NCBI GenBank assembly: GCA_028688535.1
Contig: JAQTXY010000001.1
Span: 1-29,113 of the forward strand
Origin: Methanothrix sp.
GTDB lineage: Archaea > Halobacteriota > Methanosarcinia > Methanotrichales > Methanotrichaceae
Length of the DNA: 29,113 nucleotides
Reading direction: 5' to 3'
In this document: in pieces, positions 23,128-29,113 of the stretch
Layout: each line of letters begins with the position of its first letter
How positions within the stretch are numbered: position 1 is the stretch's first letter
Translations under genes and position numbers: made by a program
Notes under the pieces: generated by a model
Told to the model about the DNA's origin: nothing
The model's database searches: none
Seen by the model: the letters and a program-made list of their open reading frames with translations, nothing else

Positions 23128-24588
23128 TTATTGGGCCAACTCCCTCAAAACGGAAAGCATAGCTTCAAATGTAAAATTTTCCGGCATTATGTCCACAACC
23201 ACACCCAGCCGGGTCAGCTCTTCGGCAGTGGGCTTGCCGATGGCAGCCACCGTCCCGGCTGCGAGAGCCAGACGAAGCTGCTTTTCCAGGCCCATTGCTT
23301 CTGCCCTTTCAATCAAAAAGCGAGCAGTTGTTGAGCTGGTGAAGGCAAAGATGTCCACGCTATTTGCACTCTCTATCAGCTCGTCTAGCAGAGGGTCACC
23401 GGATGGCACAACCTCGTAAAGGGCAATGTCATCCACATAAAGCCCCGAAGCTTTCAATCCCTCCGAGAGGTATTGGCTTCCCTGAGCGCTGCGCAAGAAG
23501 AGAATGCTCTGGCATTTTCCCCGTAGCATTTTCTCCATTCCTTCTGAGCTGTACTCCTCAGGCACCGTTGCCGTCAAGCCCTGCACAGCCAGAGCCTGGG
23601 CAGTCTTGGGCCCAATGGCCACGATCATCTTCTCCGCCAAGGCCCTTCGAAGATCAGGGCTATAGAGCGCCATATTCACACCGTTGGCGCTGGTAAAAGC
23701 CACGCATTCTGCTTTGCCTACCCGATCTCGCAGATCATCAGGCAGCGGCTTTTTGGCGATGGCAATTGCGGGTGCTGAGATAGGCGAGAATCCGTAGCTT
23801 TCGGCGAGAGCTGCCGACTCCTTTTGTTGAGCGGCAGGCCGAAGAATGGCGATCTTCTTTTTCACCAATTTCCCAGCAAGCAAGACCACCTCGCCCACGA
23901 CCAGTATAGCCGGCGACTCGATCATCGCCTCTTTGGCCTTTTTTGCGATATCAGCTAACGTTGCAGAAATCATCCTCTGCTGCGGCCAGCCACCCTTTTC
24001 CACCATTGCCGCCGGAGTCTGGGGCGATTTTCCTGCTTCAATCAGGGCCGCCACATTTTGCTCCAGTCGAGAGACGCCCATCAGAACAACCAGGGTTCCA
24101 CCCAGCGCCGCAATGGCCTTCCAATCCAATGGTGCCTCTTTTCCCGGCTCCTCATGGCCGGTCACAATGGTAAGCGATGAGGCCACACCCCGATGGGTCA
24201 CGGGAATTCCTGCCAGTTCAGGAGCAGCAATGGAGGAAGTCACACCAGGTACAACCTCAAAGGGTATGCCTTTTTCCTGCAAGGCCAGCGCCTCTTCCCC
24301 ACCCCTGCCAAAGAGATATGGATCTCCGCCCTTCAGCCTAACTACGATTTTTCCCGCCACTGCCTTCTCAATAAGAAGCTGGTTGATGCCTTCCTGATTC
24401 AGCTTATGCCTGCCGGCGTTCTTTCCTACGTCGATCAATTCCGCTTTAACCCCTTCCAGCATCCGAGGATCAAGCAGCCGGTCGAATAAGACCACATCAG
24501 CTTGCCCTAGCAGCCTTTTTGCCTTCAGGGTCATGAGCTCGGGGTCCCCAGGGCCAGCTCCCACTAGATAAACTTTACCGCGTGCCAA
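23128..24588 (-). CDS. cobA-hemD: Fused uroporphyrinogen-III C-methyltransferase and uroporphyrinogen-III synthase
   Basis: 486 residues with two enzymes in one chain. Residues 1 to about 245 are the SAM-dependent methyltransferase: VYLVGAGPGDPELMTLKA (6-23), VVRLKGGDPYLFGRGG near 82-97 and PGVTSSIAAPELAGIPVTHRG near 113-133. It methylates uroporphyrinogen III at C2 and C7 to precorrin-2. Residues about 247-486 are HemD, which closes and inverts ring D of hydroxymethylbilane: AFTSANGV near 305 and FAFTSSTTARFL near 433. In synthetic order HemD acts before CobA. The product is the branch point to siroheme, heme, cobalamin and F430. Its ATG overlaps the end of hemC by 14 bp. Confidence 0.94.
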   Translation of the reverse strand: MARGKVYLVGAGPGDPELMTLKAKRLLGQADVVLFDRLLDPRMLEGVKAELIDVGKNAGRHKLNQEGINQLLIEKAVAGKIVVRLKGGDPYLFGRGGEEALALQEKGIPFEVVPGVTSSIAAPELAGIPVTHRGVASSLTIVTGHEEPGKEAPLDWKAIAALGGTLVVLMGVSRLEQNVAALIEAGKSPQTPAAMVEKGGWPQQRMISATLADIAKKAKEAMIESPAILVVGEVVLLAGKLVKKKIAILRPAAQQKESAALAESYGFSPISAPAIAIAKKPLPDDLRDRVGKAECVAFTSANGVNMALYSPDLRRALAEKMIVAIGPKTAQALAVQGLTATVPEEYSSEGMEKMLRGKCQSILFLRSAQGSQYLSEGLKASGLYVDDIALYEVVPSGDPLLDELIESANSVDIFAFTSSTTARFLIERAEAMGLEKQLRLALAAGTVAAIGKPTAEELTRLGVVVDIMPENFTFEAMLSVLRELAQ

Positions 24589-25495
24589 ATTCCTTCACCG
24601 CCTCGTCCACCAACTCTCGTCCTCCCATCTTCATGAGCCTCTGCCCTATATCCTCTGCCCGGCTCAAAGGATCATCATCCTGCAGAGAGATATTTTCATC
24701 CAATCGCACAAACCTCTTGCCGTCTAAGGAGAGTACCTCGGCCAGGACACGCGCCTTTTTGCTGGAGACAACGGCGTGCACTGCCATAGGCACCACGCAG
24801 CCACCTCCTACCGTTTCCAGGATCTTGCGCTCAATCATGGTCTCGGTTCTGGTGGGTGCATCATCCAGCAATCGGGAATAATATTCCGCCTTCGATCCCT
24901 TCTTGGCCACGACTATTATGGTTCCCTGGTTGGCAGAGGGAACGAACCACTCATCATCCAGTCGCACGTAATCATTTTCCAATCCCATCCTCTCGAGGCC
25001 TGCTTTGGCAAGGACTATGGCATCATAGTTGCCTTCATCCAGTTTGCGCATTCTGGTCTGCAGATTTCCTCGCAAGTTTAATATTTTCAGATCAGGCCGG
25101 GCTCGACGAAGCTGAGCAGTGCGACGCATGCTGGAAGTGCCCACGGTTGCTCCATCTTTCAACTCTTCTAAGCTTTTTACCGATCCGTCCCGGCAAAGCA
25201 TTACATCATAAGGCGAATCGCGTTTCAGGATCGCGGAGATGGTCAGCTCTTCAGGCCTTTTTGTGGGCAGATCTTTCATGCTGTGCACAGCCAGATCGAT
25301 CTCACTGCTTAGCATGCGCTCATCTATCTCCGCCACGAAGACGCCAAAACCGGTAAGCTGGTGCAAAGGCTTGTCAAGGAAGACATCTCCACTGGTCTTG
25401 ACCAGGGTCAGCTGTGTCTCTACGCCTAAGGATAATAGCCCATCCTGCACAATTTGAGTCTGGCGCAACGCCAGGGGGCTGCCCCGGCTGCCCAC
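24575..25495 (-). CDS. hemC: Porphobilinogen deaminase (hydroxymethylbilane synthase)
   Basis: 306 residues. Joins four porphobilinogen units into hydroxymethylbilane. The family signatures GSRGSPLALRQTQ (2-14), DLAVHSMKDLPT (67-78), GTSSMRR (119-125) and LRGNLQTRMRKL (141-152) are present, and Cys233 in GGGCVVPMAVHA is the dipyrromethane-cofactor attachment site. The start is GTG at 25495, just 2 bp after the hemL stop; an upstream in-frame CTG would give the more usual MIVGSRG beginning but is a rare start. It overlaps the cobA-hemD gene by 14 bp. Confidence 0.95.
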   Translation of the reverse strand: MGSRGSPLALRQTQIVQDGLLSLGVETQLTLVKTSGDVFLDKPLHQLTGFGVFVAEIDERMLSSEIDLAVHSMKDLPTKRPEELTISAILKRDSPYDVMLCRDGSVKSLEELKDGATVGTSSMRRTAQLRRARPDLKILNLRGNLQTRMRKLDEGNYDAIVLAKAGLERMGLENDYVRLDDEWFVPSANQGTIIVVAKKGSKAEYYSRLLDDAPTRTETMIERKILETVGGGCVVPMAVHAVVSSKKARVLAEVLSLDGKRFVRLDENISLQDDDPLSRAEDIGQRLMKMGGRELVDEAVKEFGTR

Positions 25496-25497
25496 GA

Positions 25498-26766
25498 TCA
25501 GCTTTTCAGACAGGACCTAGTCGCCTCCAGGGTGGTTTCTATGACCTCTGAGTTGTGAGAAGCCGAGATGAAATCGGTCTCGTACTGGCTGGGGGTAAGG
25601 AAAATGCCGCTACTCAGCATGCGACGGAAAAAGGCCAGATAGCCGTTCTTGTCACATTTCAGGGCCTCTATATAATTATGGGGCTCTTTTCCAAAGAATA
25701 TCTTGAACATGGAGGCTATGCCTACTACGTTGTAGGGCAGGTGAAGGTCGTCTACAATCTCCTGCAGCCCTTCTCTCATCTGCTTTCCGGTGATATTGAG
25801 CTTCTCGAGAACCTTTTCTTTTTCCAGAACGTCCAGGGTGGCCATACCGCAGGCAAGTGAGACTGGACTGCCATTGAATGTTCCTGCCTGATAGATGCCC
25901 CCGCCGGGCGCCACCTGCTCCATCAGATCGCGCCGGCCGCCAAATATGCCCACTGGAAAGCCGCCACCTATGATCTTGCCCAGTGTAGTAAGGTCCGGCC
26001 TAATTCCAAAGAGCTCCTGTGCTCCGCCCAGAGATAGACGAAAACCGGTTATGACCTCATCGAAGATGAGAAGTACATCATGCTCCTTTGTGAGACGTCG
26101 CACCCCCTCAAGATAACCCTTCTCCGGCAGGATTGGGCCGATATTGCCCAGGACGGGTTCCATGATCAGACAGGCTATCTGGCCGGGATGGCTGAGCAGC
26201 ACGCTCTCCAGGGCAGCCAGATCGTTATAGGGCACTTGCAAAGTGTTCTTGGCAGTGTCAACCGGTACTCCCTTTGAATCGGGAATGCTCAGAGTGGTAG
26301 CTCCTGAGCCGGCCTTCACCAGTACGCTGTCATGTGCTCCGTGAAAGCCGCCCTCTATCTTGATGATTTTATCGCGGCCCGTAGCGCCGCGGGCCACACG
26401 AATGGCTGCCATGGTAGCTTCCGTGCCGGAACTGACAAAGCGGAGCATCTCCATGCTGGGATAGAGTCGGCTTATTCTCCTTGCCGCCGCAACCTCCAGC
26501 AAGGAGGGCGTTCCATAGAGCCAACCGCGGGTCATCTGATCGGCAGCAGCCTTAACGATGGCTGGATGGCAGTGGCCCAGGATCATGGGCCCATATGCCA
26601 GGCAGTAATCGATATACCGATTTGCGTCCGCATCCCACAGATAGGGGCCTTCTGCTCGGGCCGTGTAAAAGGGACAGGGCGATATGGCGCGCACTGGGCT
26701 GGATACACCGCCTGGCATCACCTTTTTGGCGCAATCAAAGAGCCGGATGGAAGAATCAATTTGCAT
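25498..26766 (-). CDS. hemL: Glutamate-1-semialdehyde 2,1-aminomutase
   Basis: 422 residues from ATG 26766, which has AAGGT about 10 bp upstream; an in-frame TTG at 26799 would add 11 residues. A PLP-dependent class III aminotransferase that converts glutamate-1-semialdehyde to 5-aminolevulinate, the first dedicated tetrapyrrole intermediate in methanogens. [10 protein letters not shown] near residue 18, [18 protein letters not shown] near 110-128, [12 protein letters not shown] near 230, and [18 protein letters not shown] near 254-271 with the PLP lysine are the family motifs. It is the first gene of the operon hemL-hemC-cobA/hemD-ahbC; genes for HemA and HemB are not nearby. Confidence 0.95.
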   Translation of the reverse strand: MQIDSSIRLFDCAKKVMPGGVSSPVRAISPCPFYTARAEGPYLWDADANRYIDYCLAYGPMILGHCHPAIVKAAADQMTRGWLYGTPSLLEVAAARRISRLYPSMEMLRFVSSGTEATMAAIRVARGATGRDKIIKIEGGFHGAHDSVLVKAGSGATTLSIPDSKGVPVDTAKNTLQVPYNDLAALESVLLSHPGQIACLIMEPVLGNIGPILPEKGYLEGVRRLTKEHDVLLIFDEVITGFRLSLGGAQELFGIRPDLTTLGKIIGGGFPVGIFGGRRDLMEQVAPGGGIYQAGTFNGSPVSLACGMATLDVLEKEKVLEKLNITGKQMREGLQEIVDDLHLPYNVVGIASMFKIFFGKEPHNYIEALKCDKNGYLAFFRRMLSSGIFLTPSQYETDFISASHNSEVIETTLEATRSCLKS

Positions 26767-26898
26767 GAGAAGAGATACCTTGCGGGGCAGATTAATCAAA
26801 CTTGCGAGCCGTCTGATCCCAGGTATTCTTTATAATTAGTCATATACAGATGCTGTTTCAGTTTAACGCATGTTGTTACTATTATTATTTACGAAAAG

Positions 26899-26909
26899 TA
26901 TATATAATA
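26899..26909 (-). promoter_or_regulatory. Candidate TATA box of the heme operon
   Basis: Read on the minus strand this is ATTATATATAC, a strong archaeal TATA element, about 133 bp before the hemL ATG, so the leader would be roughly 105 nt. No known riboswitch fold was recognised in that leader. Confidence 0.45.
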
Positions 26910-27018
26910 TCAACTACAATCCTAACTATATTAGTATTATAAGCCAGTGATATGAATTAAAGCAATAAAAGAGGCGAGTTGGCTCGGCTGCAGAGTAATA
27001 ATATAAGATATATGTTAG

Positions 27019-27033
27019 AAGGGATGGCACGAG
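27019..27033. repeat. 15-bp repeat AAGGGATGGCACGAG, copy 2
   Basis: Identical to 3629-3643. This copy abuts the stop codon of larC and is followed upstream (plus-strand left) by AT-rich spacer. Confidence 0.5.
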
Positions 27034-28254
27034 TTATAAACCTGCTCCCTGCCAACCAGCCTCTTCCACTTTTTTGATAACCATGCGCAATGGCTGATCT
27101 GTCTCGCAGGCGATTCTCCGGCAATCCTCATACTCCGGCTTGATGCTCAACAGCTCGTCGTCCAGGCGGCTTATTTTAACCTGAGCGGTGAATACTTTGC
27201 CGCAGATATCCACCTGCACATCTCTTTGCTCCCGCTCTGCCACCAGACGATGGATGCTGGGAAAGATGCGCACCCCCAAGGACCCTGTCTCTCGCATCAT
27301 TACTTTGGCCAGCAACTGCATATCATCGTGCCCAGCAATGGCCCGGATCACAGATCCTGCACGCCCCTTCTTCATCAAGGCAGGCAGGACTGAGACATCC
27401 AGGGCCCCGGCCTGCATGAGAAGCTCAATCAAATGGCCCAGCACCTCGCCGGTCACATCGTCCACATTGGTCTCAAGCTGCACAATTCTATCCCCCTGCG
27501 ACATGTGATTTGCCGCTATGTGCTCTGCCGCCATCTGAGGTTCGGGGAGAGTCTCCGCGATCATGGACCGCAAAACATTGGGAAGTATCAGCTCTCTCTT
27601 GCCAGCGCCGTAGCCCACCCTCTTTGCTCGGATGAGGGGAAAGTCTGGCACAAATTCATCGACTAAAGTTGCCAGCAGGGCTGCGCCCGTGGGAGTGAGC
27701 AGCTCCTCGTCCACCGGCCCTCCCTTCCAGGGTATTTCATGCGATCGCAATATCTCCAGAGCCGCAGGCCCAGGTACGGAAAGCAGGCCGTGCGCCGAAG
27801 CAACATAGCCCCCACCCACAGATACCGGCAGGGAGAGTACGCGCTCAACGGCGAGGCTTTGCAGCGCAGCGCAAGATCCGGCGATATCGGCCAGAGCATC
27901 CAGAGCACCGATCTCATGAAAGTGAACCTGCTGCGCTGCCACGCCATGCACCCGGCTCTCAGCTTCGGCCAAGATGTCCAGGGCCCGGAGTGCATTTTCC
28001 AGGGCTTTGCCCCGCAAGCTGGAACTATGAAGGATGGATACGGCATCGCTCACGGAATGAAATCTCTTATCTGAGATGACACGCACCCGGCTGGCCATGA
28101 TGTGGCTCTTCTCCTCACGAGAGACCTCCTGTCGGCAGCCCACGGACTGGACAGCTTCGCGAACAGAATCCGGATCTGCCCCCAGGTCAAGAAGAGAGGC
28201 CATGATCATATCTCCGGAGGCTCCGGCGCACGGATCGAAGAGGAGGACTTTCAT
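27034..28254 (-). CDS. larC: Nickel-pincer cofactor biosynthesis protein LarC
   Basis: 406 residues from ATG 28254, chosen because MKVLLFDPCAGASGDMIMASLLDLG is the normal LarC beginning; the frame is open to 28344 but the extra 30 residues look spurious. LarC is a CTP-dependent cyclometallase that inserts nickel into the pyridinium-dithiocarboxylate precursor of the pincer cofactor (lactate racemase and related isomerases). Visible motifs are HFHEIGALDALADI near residue 120, the central VQLETNVDDVTGEVLGHLIELLMQAGALDV and the C-terminal SIKPEYEDCRRIA. It is one continuous frame, unlike the ribosomally frameshifted larC of some lactobacilli. No larA, larB or larE is in the window. Confidence 0.92.
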   Translation of the reverse strand: MKVLLFDPCAGASGDMIMASLLDLGADPDSVREAVQSVGCRQEVSREEKSHIMASRVRVISDKRFHSVSDAVSILHSSSLRGKALENALRALDILAEAESRVHGVAAQQVHFHEIGALDALADIAGSCAALQSLAVERVLSLPVSVGGGYVASAHGLLSVPGPAALEILRSHEIPWKGGPVDEELLTPTGAALLATLVDEFVPDFPLIRAKRVGYGAGKRELILPNVLRSMIAETLPEPQMAAEHIAANHMSQGDRIVQLETNVDDVTGEVLGHLIELLMQAGALDVSVLPALMKKGRAGSVIRAIAGHDDMQLLAKVMMRETGSLGVRIFPSIHRLVAEREQRDVQVDICGKVFTAQVKISRLDDELLSIKPEYEDCRRIACETDQPLRMVIKKVEEAGWQGAGL

Positions 28255-28390
28255 GGCTGGAATGCTTGCCTGTGATGTTAAATAATGATTGGTTTTTGGC
28301 GCCACCAAATGAAATGGAGCACTGACCCTATGCAGCATGGCCAAATATCAGTTTAACCTGCAAACATGGCAAAAAAGATGGTGGACTGAA

Positions 28391-28793
28391 ATGAAAAAAT
28401 CGCAACTTGAACGGTGTCTCTCTGTGATGAAAGCCTTGTATAAGATCGATCATGCCCGTGATGTGCCTGCCGATGTGCGACGCTTCTGGCTGAAATCCCT
28501 GGCCAATAGAGCACTGGCTGGGGTGGAGCAGCATCTTGGCAGTGGTGACCCCAAGGCAGCATTAGGTGCGGCCAAATACAATTCTGCAGGGCACCAGACT
28601 CTTGGGTGAGACAGAGCTGCCTAAGGATGGCCCAACGAGTCCCGATGCAGTGATTATGAAGGGCCTACGACGTGAAGCCCGACTGGAGCTTGCCGCCAAA
28701 GAGGGACCGGCTATGCCAAGATTGTTCGATCCATTTAGGAGGAGGAACTTTCGGCCAGTGGTCGAGGATTTGGCTAAGAGGAAATTGAAGTAA
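28391..28793 (+). pseudogene. Frameshifted small phage-like protein
   Basis: The first frame runs from ATG 28391 (GGTGG 7 bp upstream; an earlier ATG at 28337 lacks such a site) through PADVRRFWLKSLANRALAG to GDPKAALGAAKY. One extra base near 28580 then throws it out of frame. The second frame picks up at ILQGTRLLGETELPKDGP and continues through DAVIMKGLRREARLELAAK to TAA at 28791-28793. Joined, they make one protein of about 133 residues: helical front, basic Pro/Arg-rich tail. The family is not known to me. Its position before an HNH gene recalls phage packaging modules (small terminase next to HNH), which is only a guess. Confidence 0.55.
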
Positions 28794-28816
28794 GCGATGG
28801 CAGAAGCGGGGTTTAC

Positions 28817-29043
28817 ATGACTGCAAAACGTGACTACAAAAGGAAGACAGGGAGTACCATGGCAAACCTGAGCAGATCAAGGCTAGGGCACAGAGAAATG
28901 CTGCAAAGGCAAAGGTAGGGCTTGCCGTTGGCGATAAAAGAGATTGCGACCACAGGAACCCCATTTTCGATGGTGGAAGCCATCGAAGGGACAATCTGCG
29001 AGCTGTGGCAAGGAGCACAAACCGCAAGAAGGGTGCGAAATGA
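28817..29043 (+). pseudogene. Frameshifted HNH-type endonuclease-like gene
   Basis: From ATG 28817 the frame reads MTAKRDYK, then a one-base loss in an A-run near 28840 shifts it. The next frame reads REYHGKPEQIKARAQRNAA, then VGLAVGDKRDCDHRNP, GGSHRRDNLRAVARSTN and RKKGAK to TGA at 29041-29043. DxDHxxP followed by GGxxxxxNLR and a late Asn is the HNH nuclease pattern common in phages and integrated elements. Restoring one A gives a continuous protein of about 75 residues. This gene appears in no single long ORF, so it is easily missed. Confidence 0.68.
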
Positions 29044-29113
29044 TAGATATTTCGGGACCTATTTATCTTTTAAAGACATTGAAGCTGACCCCGGAAAGTT
29101 CAAGAAGCCTCGA
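29040..29113 (+). CDS. Start of an ORF running off the window
   Basis: ATG at 29040 overlaps the HNH stop as ATGA and opens MIDISGPIYLLKTLKLTPE before the window ends. The overlap suggests it was the next gene of the same phage-like cluster. Too little is present to identify it, and near 29095 another frame (FKKPR) looks equally protein-like, so it may be broken too. Confidence 0.35.
   Translation, partial: MIDISGPIYLLKTLKLTPESSRSL

Noticed and set aside
28255..28344. Longer LarC starting at 28344
   Set aside because: LarC proteins begin at the MKVLLFD strand; the extra 30 residues lack family similarity and a ribosome site.
1..29113. CRISPR array, rRNA, tRNA or riboswitch
   Set aside because: Reading both strands showed no regularly spaced repeats, no cloverleaf sequences and no known conserved riboswitch core.

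Overview
The window reads as a chromosomal segment of a methanogenic archaeon, most likely a member of the Methanosarcinales and possibly Methanothrix (Methanosaeta). The lineage is inferred, not proven. Support comes from archaeal transcription factor E (TFE), archaeal Trm1, an F420-dependent NADP reductase (NpdG), a THEP1-type NTPase, a DUF2551-like protein, siroheme-route heme genes (AhbC type), a bacterial-type MutS/MutL pair of the kind known in Methanosarcinales, and AT-rich archaeal TATA boxes.

Layout. 1-3.6 kb: site-2 protease with CBS domains and TraB-family membrane protein (+), convergent on npdG and a small membrane protein (-). 3.8-7.7 kb: trm1, a secreted beta-helix (NosD-like) protein and a PurH-type AICAR formyltransferase with an abnormal N-terminus, all (-). 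7.8-9.05 kb: compact (+) operon of DUF167, a TOPRIM protein without a standard start codon, and THEP1 NTPase. 9.06-13.4 kb: TPR protein, a DUF2551/winged-helix gene pair, TFE, an ArsR/TrmB-like regulator and a PurM/HypE-fold protein. 13.4-13.85 kb: remnant of a RhuM-family gene. 13.87-18.2 kb: overlapping mutS-mutL. 18.3-19.0 kb: a secreted protein of unknown function.

19.0-21.94 kb is an accessory patch. It holds an internally deleted IS5-like transposase remnant, a candidate 39-residue charged protein, and a 1,250-bp decayed IS66-family element whose 14-bp terminal inverted repeats and 8-bp target duplication (TTCAATTA) are still perfect. It sits just downstream of a heme operon (21.97-26.77 kb, -) read in the order hemL, hemC, cobA-hemD fusion, ahbC. 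These enzymes carry glutamate-1-semialdehyde and porphobilinogen through uroporphyrinogen III and precorrin-2/siroheme toward heme; hemA, hemB and the remaining ahb genes are not in the window.

27.0-28.25 kb is larC (nickel-pincer cofactor cyclometallase). From 28.39 kb to the end is a (+) run of decayed phage-like genes: a frameshifted small protein, a frameshifted HNH protein, and the start of a further reading frame.

No tRNA, rRNA or CRISPR array was recognised. I found no clearly new multi-gene system. The best leads are the palindrome-controlled DUF2551/winged-helix pair, the TOPRIM gene lacking a start codon, the truncated PurH, and the decayed mobile DNA.
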